A stretch of 64,000 nucleotides of DNA from Enterobacterales bacterium (GCA_030949565.1 JAUZSK010000001.1:1-64000), one strand, 5' to 3'. Positions 30,807-41,440 are shown, counted from the stretch's first letter. Translations and numbers: made by a program. Notes: generated from the letters alone by a model not told the origin.

Positions 30807-32951
30807 TTGAAAATATTTAATTATCTAAAAGGCAACAGCCAATTAGCGGCCGTGGCTTTATTAATAGGATTATTTGGCTGTGGTGGTGGTAGTACAACCA
30901 CCGATACAACGCCAGCCAACCAAGCGCCAACCGCAGTCATTGCCCCTGCAGGCGATCAAACGGTAACAGAAGGCGGTTCCATCAGTTTTATGGGAGATAC
31001 TAGCTCTGATGCGGATGGTGATACCCCCTTAACCTATGCTTGGACTTTTAGTGGCGCGGCTACCTCTATCCAGTCATCAACCGCGGCTAACCCTGGAGCC
31101 GTCACTTTTTCTGCTGCTGGCAGTGTGTCTGTCTCTCTTGTGGTGACTGATAGCAAAGGATTAGCCTCTAGTGCAACATCATTAACCGTAACCGTTTCAG
31201 CCGTTGCTAATGCCGCACCAAGCGGTAGTATTAGCCATGATAATGGTGATGGAACCACCGGATCAAGCGGGGATTTAACCGTTGTACAGGGTGCAACCAT
31301 TGTTTTTGATAGCAGTGTCACCGATCCTGAAGGCGACCCAATCACTTATGCTTGGGATTTTCAGGGTGGTTCGCCGACCACCGCTAATACTAGCGGCCCT
31401 ATTTCTGTCAGCTATGCCAACAGCGGTACGTTCAATGTCACACTGCAAGCCAGCGATAACAATGGTAATACCACCGCAATTCCAGCAACCCCTCTGGTGG
31501 TCACTGTAACAGCGGCAACCGCCAGTTTGCCCGCATTTAAATCACTGCCAGTGCTGACACCCACGATGGTCAATGGCGTTGCAACCTATACACTTAATGC
31601 TGAAGAAAATATTGATGTCACGGTAGAGACACCCAACGGCACTTGGATAACACCGATGATGCGCTACAATGGCCTTCAATTACCGCCGGTTATTGCAGCC
31701 ACACGAGGCGACCAAATATCGGTCACGGTTAACAATAATTTAACCACCAGTAGTGAAGAAACAACAGTTCATTGGCATGGTTTTAAGATCCCAGGTGTTG
31801 AAGATGGTGGACCAGATTTTCCCATAGCGCCAAGTAATTCCCGTACCTATCAATTTACCATGTCGCAACCGGCTGCCCCTATCTGGTTTCATCCACATGC
31901 CCATGGTACGACTGCCACTCAAGTATATAAAGGGCTAGCAGGTGCATTTATCCTTACTGATAGCATTACCTCCAGCTTAGAAAACAATAACCAATTGCCA
32001 AACGGCGCCTTTGATGTGGCATTACTGGTACAAGATAGAGAGTTTGCCAGTGATCCTTTCAATACCGGTCGTCGTGATCTGGTTTACCGCTCAGGCAATG
32101 GTATGCTTGGTGATCAAGTATTAGTGAATGGCGTTGAAATGCCCGAATTACAGGTCAAAACACGCCAATATCGCTTTCGACTATTTAATGGCTCCAATGC
32201 CAGAAGCTATGACTTTGCACTAGATTCCGGCGCTACCTTTAAGGTGATTGGTACTGATGGTGGTTTATTAAATACACCGGTAGTTACTGATCACGTCAAA
32301 TTATCCGCTGGCGAAAGAGCCGAAATAGTGGTTGATTTTGCAAGTCTATTGAATCAACAGGTTAAGTTGATTAGCCGTGCATTCAACGATGGTGGTGGCA
32401 TGGGTGGCGGTGGTGGCATGGCCAACGGCACCGCTTTTGACGTGATGCAGTTTAATGTCTCAACACAAGAAACTGACCCGATTAATCTATACACCGCACT
32501 ACCCAATAATGCCGATATCAATACTCGCTGGCTAGAAGCGGATGCCAGTGTCACGCGGACTTTTGTGATGAGCCAGCAAGGTGGCGGAGGCGGCGGTGGT
32601 ATGCAATTTCTGATCAATAATAAAACTTTCGATATCAATCGAGTCGATGAATCGGTTGCCTCCGGCGCAACCGAAGTTTGGGAAATAAGTAACACTTCAG
32701 GCATGGCGCATCCCTTCCACGCCCATGCGATACAATGGCAGATCCTAGATAGAGGGCCTAGCGGTGGTACTTTAGTGCCGGCAACAGGCGTTGATTTAGG
32801 TTGGATTGATACAGTATTGGTTCAACCTGATGAAACGGTAAGATTTATCGGCAAGTTTGACCCCGTGATCAATATTGGAAGATACATGTACCACTGTCAT
32901 ATTCTAGAACATGAAGATGCTGGTATGATGGGCATATTTGAAATTCTATAA
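30807..32951 (+). CDS. Multicopper oxidase lipoprotein with two PKD domains
   Basis: 714 residues. Lipobox LFGC near residue 25, two PKD domains (about 38-130 and 135-235; DADGDTPLTYAWTFSG, DPEGDPITYAWDF), then a three-cupredoxin oxidase. All copper motifs are present: HWHG, HPHAHG, HPFHAHAIQWQILDR and HCHILEHEDAGMM (T1 Cys, His and axial Met). Two glycine/methionine loops (GGGMGGGGGM, GGGGGGGM) may bind Cu(I). Likely a CueO/CopA-type cuprous or metallo-oxidase at the outer membrane. The start is TTG with AAAAGGAG 8 nt upstream. No frame break. It is not in the copper island but could serve it. Confidence 0.88.
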   Translation: MKIFNYLKGNSQLAAVALLIGLFGCGGGSTTTDTTPANQAPTAVIAPAGDQTVTEGGSISFMGDTSSDADGDTPLTYAWTFSGAATSIQSSTAANPGAVTFSAAGSVSVSLVVTDSKGLASSATSLTVTVSAVANAAPSGSISHDNGDGTTGSSGDLTVVQGATIVFDSSVTDPEGDPITYAWDFQGGSPTTANTSGPISVSYANSGTFNVTLQASDNNGNTTAIPATPLVVTVTAATASLPAFKSLPVLTPTMVNGVATYTLNAEENIDVTVETPNGTWITPMMRYNGLQLPPVIAATRGDQISVTVNNNLTTSSEETTVHWHGFKIPGVEDGGPDFPIAPSNSRTYQFTMSQPAAPIWFHPHAHGTTATQVYKGLAGAFILTDSITSSLENNNQLPNGAFDVALLVQDREFASDPFNTGRRDLVYRSGNGMLGDQVLVNGVEMPELQVKTRQYRFRLFNGSNARSYDFALDSGATFKVIGTDGGLLNTPVVTDHVKLSAGERAEIVVDFASLLNQQVKLISRAFNDGGGMGGGGGMANGTAFDVMQFNVSTQETDPINLYTALPNNADINTRWLEADASVTRTFVMSQQGGGGGGGMQFLINNKTFDINRVDESVASGATEVWEISNTSGMAHPFHAHAIQWQILDRGPSGGTLVPATGVDLGWIDTVLVQPDETVRFIGKFDPVINIGRYMYHCHILEHEDAGMMGIFEIL

Positions 32952-32974
32952 ATAAATTGGTCGATTAAGACTAG

Positions 32975-33022
32975 GGCTGATTTCTTCTCTATAATAAGAG
33001 ATACAAGAAATCAGCCTTTTTT
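32975..33022 (+). terminator. Terminator after the multicopper oxidase
   Basis: Long stem GGCTGATTTCTT/AAGAAATCAGCC (with a bulge) followed by six T. Confidence 0.85.
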
Positions 33023-33090
33023 GTATTCAACGCGAACTTTGTACGAAACCTATAACAAGTAAAAATAACTAAGGCCACCACTAGTGACCA

Positions 33091-35999
33091 CTAATTAGTC
33101 TTAAAAAAGCTCAGCGCTTCGGTGACCTGTTGCGCTTGCTCTGACATATCCCGACTGGATGTTTCAACCTGCTCCACTAGCTCACTGTTTTTCTGAGTGT
33201 TATGGTCCATATGTTTTACCGCGCTATTGACTTGTGTAATGCTATTCAGTTGACCCTGTGAATCAGAAGCTACCTCAATAATCAGTCCGGTTACCTTTTC
33301 AATACTGGTGACAATTTTTTTGTAATGAATCACCCGATTGATTAACAAGGCTAGTACCTCTATCTACTTCCACCTCACTGGCACGAACTAAATCTTTGAT
33401 TTCTTTTGCCGCGATTGAACTACGGCCGGCCAGATTGCGTACTTCAGAAGCGACTACCGCAAACCCTCGCCCTTGTTCACCGGCTCTAGCCGCTTCAACG
33501 GCAGCATTAAGCGCCAATAAATTGGTTTGAAAAGCGATGTCATCTATCACGCCAATAATGTCTCCAATTTCCTTGCTGGAACGGTTAATACCTGACATAG
33601 CATTGATGGCTTCACCAACAACGCTACCGCCTTGTGAAGCGATATCGCTGGTTTGTTTTACAAAATCTTCGGCGGTTTCAATTTTTACCATTGCCCTGCT
33701 GAATCATTTCGGTCATTTCTTGCATGGTGGCCGCGGTTTCTTCCAGACCAGAAGCTTGCTCTTCGGTGCGTTTTTTCATGATGGTATTGCCTTGCAATAC
33801 ATCATTAGAACCATCCATGACGCTGGTTGCACGTTGACGTAATTTATCCACCACTTCCACCAATTTATCCACGGTATTATTGACACTATTCTTAATTTGA
33901 GCAAAGGCACCATGATAATCACCCTGCATTTTATCGGTTAATTCGCCATCCGCTATTGCTTGTAGCATTCGAGTGGTTTCACCAACGGCGCCATCAACTA
34001 CACTGACGAGGCTATTGAGACCTTCAGAAAGCTCCTCAAAAAAGCCGCTTTTGCCTTGCATAGTTACGCGTTTATCTAATTCACCTTTGTTAGCGGCATC
34101 CACCAGTACTTTTATTTCATCAATCACTGACTTTAGCTTTCCCAGCGTGGCATTAGAGCTTTGCTTTATTTGATCAAAAGAACCACTGTATTCACCTTGT
34201 ATGCTAACGGAAAGGTCTCCCTTTGCCAGAGCATTAAGCATTTTTGTGGTTTCATTAACCGCACCATCGACCACACCGACTAAGGAGTTCAAGCCCTCAG
34301 CCAAGCGCAAGAAAAAACCATCTTTCTGCTGCAATGAAATTCGGGTTGAAAGGTCGCCAGCATTGGCACTAGAAACCAAGGTGTTTATCTCATTCTCTAT
34401 GGCAATTTCTGACGTTCGATCTCTCCATTCAATCACACTACCAAGGCGTTGTTGGTCTGTGGCTATTGGACTAATCGTTAAAGCTAAAGTTGCAGTACCG
34501 GTCACCACTTCCATTTGGTGGCTTTGCTTTAATTGTTCAATTAATCGATAGCTGGATTCATCGTTGTCACTAAATAAACTTAACGCAGCATGCAGAATAT
34601 TATTTGATTTAAATTTCGGAAATTTTTGTTGAATTTGCTTTTCAACTTGGCCAAACATGGTTTGTGCTGAGTCATTAATATAGGTCACCTGATGATTTGA
34701 ATCGGCGATGAGTACGCTAGTAGAAACATTATCCAAGGCTTGCTTAACAGCGAGGTTTTCCGCCGCCACTTTTCGTTCTTGCACTAGTCTTTCGACAGCC
34801 TCAGTCCGATCGGTCCACTCTATAACCGCCCCGATGTGTTGCTTGTCATCATCAATAATTGGGCTAATGGTGGTTAAAAAATGGGCATTGCCAACTTCTA
34901 GTTCGTGACTAGAAGGCTCTTCAATTGCGCCAATAAACTTGCGATCATTTAGAGGATAAAAATTAAAAATATCTAACGGCTGCTTTAAAACCTGCTCAAA
35001 ACCAATGCTAATCGATTGATTTTTAAGTGCTTTTACAATCTGCTTAAATGCCATGTTGCGATAAATGATTTTCTGTTCACGATCTATAATGAGCATTCCT
35101 GTGGAAGCTGATTCCAGCGCACTTTTGACTCTAAGCGCTTCTTCAGCGCGCTTTTTCATATCCTTTTCAATGGTTGATCTCAAGCCATCACGCATTTTTC
35201 TAATCGCTTCTAGCAGCATTCCAGTTTCATCATTGGATTTAATCTCTATTTTTGTGGTCCAATCACCTTCCGCGATGGTTTTTGCGATACTAATCGCATA
35301 CCCCATGGAGGAGGTAATATTTTTTATTACAAGGATGGAGACTAGTACAAGAATAGCAACAAGTATGACTGCACCGACAAAGCCCAATTGAATAGCATTA
35401 TGCATAGCCAGTTGATTAGTGGATAATTCATTCTTAAATTGACTAAACTGACGCTGTTTAAACTGCCTAAAAGATTGGTCAAAAACATCAAACTTTTGAT
35501 TCATATCTTGAAATTTTTTCGGAATTAAATCATCGTTTATATTACCCTCAATCATATTAAAGGTTAGTTCGGTGACCGCTATAAAATAAGCTTGATATTG
35601 TTTTGCTAGAACTTGTATTTCTTGATCTAAACTCGGGTTAAGTTGGCTAGTTTTTAAAATGGTTTGAGTCAATTGTTTACCAATTTCAACACCTTCATCA
35701 TACATATCTTCATCTTCCGCACCTAATGCAGAAGTCATCGACTCTTTAAATTTAAGTAGGTTTATATCAATGCTTGCAAGATGAGTTAAGGCAGGGAAGT
35801 TGACTTGTTTCATTTCAGACAGGCTTTTGTCGGTGGCTGAAGCAGTTAAATAATTAAACCCCAAATAAAGGCTAAAGCCCAATATTCCAATAGCCGCTAT
35901 GAGAGTGACTTTAACTTTGATTGAAAATCGATTAAAAAAAGCTACTAACTGATTTAAAAGCCTGTCAGCAACAATGTTGTGTAATTTTTCTAATGTCAT
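33091..35999 (-). CDS. Large chemoreceptor with PAS and repeated HAMP-like modules (two frame breaks)
   Basis: About 970 residues. Order: membrane helix, helical sensor (residues about 50-205), membrane helix, HAMP, PAS ([20 protein letters not shown]), second PAS ([20 protein letters not shown]), two about 92-residue HAMP-like repeats (NAGDLSTRI...[14 protein letters not shown]...VDGAV), then the signalling domain ([26 protein letters not shown]). PAS domains may bind heme or FAD, not verifiable here. Frames change near 33684-33692 (G-run) and 33318-33325 (A-run); both fit one inserted base. The start at 35999 (MTLEKL) is chosen over 36017, which lacks a ribosome site. Confidence 0.88.
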
Positions 36000-36442
36000 G
36001 ATGTATTTCCATCTCATTTAAAAATAATCCAAAATTGTTTTCCATTTTCAACCCACCGTTTTAATACAGCATATCCATATAGGCAATGTTAACTTGGAAT
36101 GAGTTGACTGAGGTCTCTAACTGTAGAAATCGACTAAGAATGATGAGGATTTTTTGAAGTTGAATGACTACCTGTAATAAAACTAGTAGAAACTAACAAA
36201 AACTTCAAGGCGCGTTAGTCTCAAAGGCATTATAAGGTAGTATTTAGCAGGATTACTCATGAAATTAATGTTTTATACTGGCGTTCAATCAAGATCGCTA
36301 TAGAAATTAGCCATTTAATCCGGCTATAGACCTATTAAGCTAATGGTTATACAGTGATGGAATAGTTATCTGCTGCAAAAATTAGCACATAGAAGAGCCT
36401 TGAAAGGCTGACTCTCCTATATTTTTCAGGATATTTTATATT

Positions 36443-36757
36443 TTAACTAGCGGCGGAAAGTTCTGAGAGAAAAAATATTTCTTGCACCGGTTGAATGGTA
36501 ACAAAACCATTGTGAACTTCTAATCCACTAATACCGGCTTTTATTGCTTGGCAAATAAAGTCCTTCTCATCTTGAGAACAAAAGACTTCTATTCTTACAT
36601 GAGTATCCAGCCAATCAGTGGAATAGAAATTCATGTGCTTGCCATAGCCCTTAACCTTAGAAATCGTTATCCCAGGGACATTGCTCTCTTTCAGTTTTTC
36701 TTCGACTTGTTCAAAGCCTAAAATAGGTACAAATGCGTTAATTTTTATATATTTCAT
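36443..36757 (-). CDS. PII-like protein of the metal-efflux-linked group
   Basis: 104 residues with a ferredoxin-like PII fold: MKYIKINAFVPILGFEQVEEKL, then KVKGYGKHMNFYST in place of the T-loop, RIEVFC, and a C-terminal GFVTIQPVQEIFFLS. The uridylylated T-loop Tyr motif of GlnB/GlnK is not seen. PII-like proteins next to heavy-metal transporters have been described as a separate group, and this one is the last gene of a merR-copA-PII operon (28 bp after copA). It may sense metal or nucleotide and modulate CopA; that is inference. The region 36018-36442 beyond it shows no gene. Confidence 0.75.
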   Translation of the reverse strand: MKYIKINAFVPILGFEQVEEKLKESNVPGITISKVKGYGKHMNFYSTDWLDTHVRIEVFCSQDEKDFICQAIKAGISGLEVHNGFVTIQPVQEIFFLSELSAAS

Positions 36758-36785
36758 ATTAATTCCTCTCGATTATTCGAATATT

Positions 36786-39203
36786 TTAAACAAGCCTTTG
36801 CTTTTTAAGCCTAAGCGCATTCACGATCACCGACACCGAACTAAAACTCATTGCTGCGGCGGCAATGATGGGCGATAACAAAATTCCAAAATAAGGATAT
36901 AAAACTCCAGCGGCCACAGGAATACCAAGTGAATTATAGATAAAAGCAAAAAACAAATTCTGCCTGATATTCTTCATGGTCGCTCGACTAAGGATAATGG
37001 CCTTTAAAATCCCTCTTAAATCTCCTTTTACTAATGTAACTCCGGCACTTTCCATCGCAACATCGGTACCGGTTCCCATAGCGATACCAACATTTGACTG
37101 AGCCAAAGCTGGCGCATCATTTATGCCATCTCCTGCCATAGCGACCACTCGCCCTTTGGCTTGAAAGGATATAACCACTTCTGCTTTTTGTTCAGGAAGG
37201 ACGTCAGCTCTTACCTCGTCGATATTCAGTTTATCGGCTACAGCCTGAGCGGTAACACTATTATCACCCGTCAGCATAATCACCTTGATACCTTGTTTGT
37301 GAAGCTGTTCAATCGCTTCAGGTGTCGAGTCTTTGATAGGGTCCGCAACACCCAAAAGAGCAGCCGGTTTTTTATCAATTGCTAGTAATATAACCGTTTG
37401 GCCATCAGCCCGTAGTTCATCACCTTGTGCAAAAAAAGCCCCCTCTTCTTGATTTACGTCTTGCACACCTATTTTTTCCATAAGGGCTATATTGCCCAGC
37501 GCAATTTCCTGAGGTCCTATTTTAGCTATCACTCCCATACCCGTTATTGAACTAAATTCGGTAACTTCCTGCGATTTAACTCCGCGCTCTTTTACACCTT
37601 TTACGATAGCTTCAGCCAGTGGATGCTCACTCTGCTTTTCAATGCCGGCAACCACAGAAAGCAAATCTTTCTCCTGAAAACCCTCATTGACTTTAATCGA
37701 TACCAGTTTGGGTTTACCTTCGGTTAAGGTTCCTGTTTTATCAACCACTAGCGTGTCAACTTTTTCTAGTATCTCTAGCGATTCAGCATTTTTGATGAGC
37801 ACTCCATCTAGCGCTCCACGGCCTGTACCAACCATGATTGATATCGGTGTCGCCAAACCTAACGCGCAAGGACAAGCAATAATTAACACAGCAACAAAAT
37901 TAACTAGGGCATAAGCTAATGCCGGCTCTGGTCCCCAAACATACCAAACAACGAAAGCCAAACTAGCAATTAAAACAACAATAGGAACAAAAAAACCAGC
38001 GACCGTATCCGCCATTTTTTGGATAGGCGCTCTAGAGCGTTGAGCCTCAGCCACCATTTTTACTATCTGAGACAGCAGAGTATCACTTCCTATTTTCTCT
38101 GCAATCATCACCAGACTTCCAGTACCGTTAACTGTCGCGCCAATTAAATGGTCGTCTAACTCCTTACTCACAGCCAGCGGCTCACCCGTTACCATCGATT
38201 CATTAACGCTTGAATGACCTTCTACCACTCGACCATCGACCGGAATCTTTTCTCCCGGCCGCACTCTTAAACGATCGCCTAACACGACTTTGTCTAACGA
38301 TATATCCTTCTCTTCACCATCATCTAAAATAATTCTAGCCGTTTTTGGAGCTAAGCCGAGCAATAGTTTTATTGCAGCATTGGTTTGAGATCGAGCTCTA
38401 AGTTCAAGTACTTGACCTAACAAAACCAAAGCAACAATCACTGATGCTGCCTCAAAATAGACATGGACTAAACCTTCATTTGAACGCATTTCTGCGGGGA
38501 AAACACTAGGTAAGAAGAGCCCAATAAGACTATATAAATAGGCAACAGAAACACCAAGTCCAATCAGTGTAAACATATTCAGATTCCACGTTTTAACCGA
38601 TTGAATGGCTCGAACATAAAAAGGCCAAGCACCCCAAAGTATCACGGGTGTGGCAAGCAAAAACTGTACCCATTGCACGCTAGACATCGACAATTCTGTA
38701 GGTAACATAGCCGGAAAAATGTCTGCTATCATTGCGATAATAAATACTGGCGTTGCGAAAATAGCACTCCATTTAAAACGCCGACTCATGTCATTTAATT
38801 CTTCATTTTCCTCTTCAAGAGTCACGCTAATAGCTTCAAGCGCCATACCGCAAAGAGGGCAGTTTCCTGGTTCATCCTGCTTTATTTCTGGATGCATAGG
38901 ACAAGTGAAGAGGGTCGTTTCCGTGACTAAAGAAATTTCTTTTGGTTCAAGCGCCATACCGCACTTTGGACAAGAACCTGGACCAATGTTTTCTATTTCT
39001 AAATGCATTGGGCAAGTATAAATTGCATCTTTGTCTAAATTTTTATCATCTGACTTAGCTTTTTTAGGGTTTAAATAGCTATCTGGATTCTGTTCAAATT
39101 TTCCTTTACACCCACTGGAGCAAAAGAAATATTTAGCCTCATGGTAATGGAAAAAGTGACTGGAATCTTCAGTCACATTCATATTACATACTGGATCCTT
39201 CAT
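36786..39203 (-). CDS. copA: Copper-exporting P1B-type ATPase
   Basis: 805 residues, complete. It pumps Cu(I) from the cytosol. N-terminal YHS-type domain ([10 protein letters not shown], residues 1-46), two heavy-metal-binding zinc-ribbon-like motifs ([10 protein letters not shown]...[18 protein letters not shown]...CPLCGMAL), eight membrane helices, CPC in [11 protein letters not shown] (about residue 445), DKTGTLTEG phosphorylation site (about 488), [10 protein letters not shown] and the P1B-1 signature [15 protein letters not shown]. No classic HMA domain, so copper loading probably uses the N-terminal modules. The ATG overlaps the merR stop (TAATG), giving translational coupling. Confidence 0.95.
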   Translation of the reverse strand: MKDPVCNMNVTEDSSHFFHYHEAKYFFCSSGCKGKFEQNPDSYLNPKKAKSDDKNLDKDAIYTCPMHLEIENIGPGSCPKCGMALEPKEISLVTETTLFTCPMHPEIKQDEPGNCPLCGMALEAISVTLEEENEELNDMSRRFKWSAIFATPVFIIAMIADIFPAMLPTELSMSSVQWVQFLLATPVILWGAWPFYVRAIQSVKTWNLNMFTLIGLGVSVAYLYSLIGLFLPSVFPAEMRSNEGLVHVYFEAASVIVALVLLGQVLELRARSQTNAAIKLLLGLAPKTARIILDDGEEKDISLDKVVLGDRLRVRPGEKIPVDGRVVEGHSSVNESMVTGEPLAVSKELDDHLIGATVNGTGSLVMIAEKIGSDTLLSQIVKMVAEAQRSRAPIQKMADTVAGFFVPIVVLIASLAFVVWYVWGPEPALAYALVNFVAVLIIACPCALGLATPISIMVGTGRGALDGVLIKNAESLEILEKVDTLVVDKTGTLTEGKPKLVSIKVNEGFQEKDLLSVVAGIEKQSEHPLAEAIVKGVKERGVKSQEVTEFSSITGMGVIAKIGPQEIALGNIALMEKIGVQDVNQEEGAFFAQGDELRADGQTVILLAIDKKPAALLGVADPIKDSTPEAIEQLHKQGIKVIMLTGDNSVTAQAVADKLNIDEVRADVLPEQKAEVVISFQAKGRVVAMAGDGINDAPALAQSNVGIAMGTGTDVAMESAGVTLVKGDLRGILKAIILSRATMKNIRQNLFFAFIYNSLGIPVAAGVLYPYFGILLSPIIAAAAMSFSSVSVIVNALRLKKQRLV

Positions 39204-39620
39204 TATATAGCCCTCTTTGTTGTACTTATATATTCATGTTCTTGACTTTCATCCATAAAACAATCAACCAAATGAGAAACAAAATTATTTAAAGATGTTT
39301 TACTCTTTAGAGGCTCCCATTTTGAAACAACCAATTTTATCTGTTCTCTCAAATGCTTTACTTGTTGAAATTGTTGCTCTGCTTCAATCAACCTACGCTC
39401 TATGATTTCGCTAACTTGCGGGCAACCTGAATTGTCCATATGATTTGAATAAAGCATTGTTTCAATGTCCTTTATTGAAAAACCCATTTTCCTAGCATTA
39501 ACGATAAATCTTAGCTTTTCCTTTTCTCTTTTAGAGTATATCTTGTAACCATTTAAAGCAGATTTCACCGGATTTAATAGTCCTTTTTTGGTGTAAAACC
39601 TAACAGCCCCCTGTGTCAGA
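39203..39620 (-). pseudogene. MerR-family regulator, C-terminal part cut by an IS
   Basis: From the IS edge this reads SLTQGAVRFYTKKGLLNP, i.e. the recognition helix and wing of a MerR regulator, then the dimerisation helix (IERRLIEAEQQFQQVKHLREQ) and one candidate metal-loop Cys (NSGCPQV). The first part of the DNA-binding domain is missing here and lies on the far side of the IS at 41257-41319, but the two pieces overlap rather than abut. The stop overlaps the copA start. It may be nonfunctional. Confidence 0.8.
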
Positions 39621-39660
39621 CTAGTTGTCGCCTCTAATATTTTACTTAGAGGTACAAAAA

Positions 39661-40191
39661 ATGAGAGCAAAATTTAGTCAATCGTTTAAAATACAAGCCG
39701 TAGAGAAGGTATTGAGTCGTTCCAATGGGACAACGATGTCACAAGTAGCCAATGATTTACAGGTAAGCCTATCCTCATTGAATAAGTGGATAGTACAGTC
39801 ACGAGAGCAAGCATTAGAGCCGGGAACAGAAGTTGGATTAATGAGTCAATCAAAAGAAAAAAGACCTCAAGATTGGAGTTTACAAGAACGCCTTCAAATT
39901 ATCATTCAATGTGATGGGTTAAGCGATGAAGAGGCCAGTTCAATTTGTCGCGAGCAAGGTCTCCATCGACATCATTTGAGCCAGTGGAAAAAGGATTTCA
40001 CCTCTAGCCAAGTCGTTCAGTCCCCAACAGAAAAAGCGAAGCTGAAAGCGTTGAAAAATGAAAACAAATCGCTTAAAAGAGAAGTTCATCGCAAGGATAA
40101 AGCGCTCGCTGAAACGGCGGCCTTGTTAGTCCTCCAAAAAAAAGTCAATGCGATTTGGGAAACGACGAGGACAACTTACAATGAGCAGTGA
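39661..40191 (+). CDS. IS3-family transposase OrfA
   Basis: 176 residues. Two helix-turn-helix segments (KVLSRSNGTTMSQVANDLQV, LQIIIQCDGLSDEEASSICR) followed by a coiled coil (KLKALKNENKSLKREVHRK), which bind the IS ends and mediate oligomerisation. The start at 39661 is the first ATG; upstream codons belong to the terminal repeat. Its last codons overlap the orfB start (ATGAGCAGTGA), so orfB is probably made by translational coupling. Confidence 0.85.
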   Translation: MRAKFSQSFKIQAVEKVLSRSNGTTMSQVANDLQVSLSSLNKWIVQSREQALEPGTEVGLMSQSKEKRPQDWSLQERLQIIIQCDGLSDEEASSICREQGLHRHHLSQWKKDFTSSQVVQSPTEKAKLKALKNENKSLKREVHRKDKALAETAALLVLQKKVNAIWETTRTTYNEQ

Positions 40192-41230
40192 GCGAGAGGC
40201 GATCCTATCATTAATAACCGAAGCGTGTGACGCTGGTGCTCGACAATCTAAAGCGTGTGATATCATTGGTATTAGTGCCAAAACATTCCAACGTTGGCGC
40301 CAATCAGCAAACCAGATTGATGGACGACTAGAGCGCAATCACGAGCCCAAAAACAAGCTAAATGAGTTAGAGCGACAGCAAATTTTAGCCATTGCGAATG
40401 AAGATAAGTATGCGGATTTACCTCCGAGTAAAATCGTACCATTGCTAGCGGACGAAGGGTGCTATATCGCTTCCGAGAGCACATTTTATCGGGTGCTTAA
40501 AGCCGCTAAACAGTTAAAGCACCGAGAAAAAGTAAACAAAAAAACCGCCGAAGCAAGCTCCCGGGCTCTCACGGCAACGAAGCCGAATCAAATCTATAGT
40601 TGGGATATCACCTACTTGCCAACTCAAGTGCGAGGCGTGTTCTTGTACCTCTATCTGGTACTGGATATTTATAGCCGGAAAATTGTTGGCTGGCAGGTTT
40701 ATCAGAATGAATCGAGCGCCTTAGCGGCAGACTTAATGACGGCTATTTGTGAGCAAGAAAACATCCAGAAAAATCAAGTGGTATTGCACTCAGATAACGG
40801 CAGTCCGATGAAAGGAGCAACCCTGCTGGCAACGCTGCAAGAGTTAGGGATCATTCCATCATTTAGTCGTCCATCGGTGAGCAATGATAACCCCTATTCA
40901 GAATCTGCATTTCGAACATTAAAATACCGACCGAACTATCCAGAGAGCCCCTTCGATGGCTTACTCTCTGCAAGATGCTGGGTGGCTGAATTTATCGCTT
41001 GGTATAACAAAGAGCACTTGCATAGTGCGATCAAATTTGTGACACCGGAGCAGCGTCACAATGGCGAGGATATTAAGATACTAAAAGCCAGACATGAAGT
41101 TTATCAACGAGCTAAGAAAAACAATCCGATCCGTTGGAGTGGTGAGACAAGAAACTGGCAACCTGTCGGTGAGGTCTACTTAAATCCAGATAAGCCAAAA
41201 TTAGTGGAACAAATCAACAGGGCGGCATAA
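40181..41230 (+). CDS. IS3-family transposase OrfB (rve integrase)
   Basis: 349 residues from the ATG at 40181. HTH_21-like part, then the DDE integrase core: first Asp in YSWDITYLPT, second Asp in VVLHSDNGSPMKG, Glu in NPYSESAFRTLK, with the D-35-E spacing of the family. The catalytic triad is complete, so the element may still be active. An earlier in-frame start at 40148 overlaps orfA further but has no better signal. OrfB is in the +1 frame relative to orfA, not the -1 frame expected for the usual programmed slip. Confidence 0.9.
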   Translation: MSSEREAILSLITEACDAGARQSKACDIIGISAKTFQRWRQSANQIDGRLERNHEPKNKLNELERQQILAIANEDKYADLPPSKIVPLLADEGCYIASESTFYRVLKAAKQLKHREKVNKKTAEASSRALTATKPNQIYSWDITYLPTQVRGVFLYLYLVLDIYSRKIVGWQVYQNESSALAADLMTAICEQENIQKNQVVLHSDNGSPMKGATLLATLQELGIIPSFSRPSVSNDNPYSESAFRTLKYRPNYPESPFDGLLSARCWVAEFIAWYNKEHLHSAIKFVTPEQRHNGEDIKILKARHEVYQRAKKNNPIRWSGETRNWQPVGEVYLNPDKPKLVEQINRAA

Positions 41231-41256
41231 ATTTATAACTTTAGGCGACAACTAGC

Positions 41257-41319
41257 TTGAAAAACACCGACAGTGTCTAGAGAAACTTGATACGTTTTGG
41301 CGAGCTCACTAACAGTCAT
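41257..41319 (-). pseudogene. MerR-family regulator, N-terminal fragment
   Basis: Starts at ATG 41319 with AGGAGTGG just upstream and encodes MTVSELAKTYQVSLDTV, the first helix-turn-helix of a MerR protein, then runs into the IS end. It already includes residues equivalent to the recognition helix that the distal fragment also carries, so the two pieces are not a clean split of one gene. Confidence 0.65.
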
Positions 41320-41358
41320 CAACCACTCCTTTAATTTATCTATTTATACAAGGCCTTT

Positions 41359-41390
41359 AATTTACACCTGGGGTGTAAAACACAGGTCAA
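41359..41390 (-). promoter_or_regulatory. MerR-type promoter/operator with 20-bp spacer
   Basis: On the - strand: -35 TTGACC (41390-41385), 20-bp spacer, -10 TAAATT (41364-41359). The spacer region carries the dyad TTTACACC/GGTGTAAA (41361-41379). An over-long 19-20 bp spacer with a centred dyad is the hallmark of MerR-family activated promoters. It lies 40 bp before the merR start and would have driven merR-copA before the IS arrived. Confidence 0.7.
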
Positions 41391-41440
41391 GCTTTTTAAA
41401 GAAATTAAAATGCTGCAACCTGTGTCCAATCATAAAAATA

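Larger units (their letters stand above)
39621..41255 (+). mobile_element. IS3-family insertion sequence
   Basis: About 1.63 kb bounded by 13-bp perfect inverted repeats CTAGTTGTCGCCT (39621-39633 and 41243-41255), carrying overlapping orfA and orfB on the + strand. Both ORFs are intact. It interrupts merR coding sequence on the - strand. I see no direct target duplication next to the ends (GTCAGA outside left, CTTGAA outside right), which argues against a simple single insertion. Confidence 0.9.

Noticed and set aside
36018-36442. Possible gene or RNA in the gap between chemoreceptor and PII-like gene
   Set aside because: No ORF with a start signal; only a weak AGCCTT/AAGGCT hairpin without a T-run.
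40137-40191. Programmed -1 frameshift between the IS orfA and orfB at an eight-A run
   Set aside because: orfB is in the +1 frame relative to orfA and has its own ATG overlapping the orfA stop, so coupling fits better.
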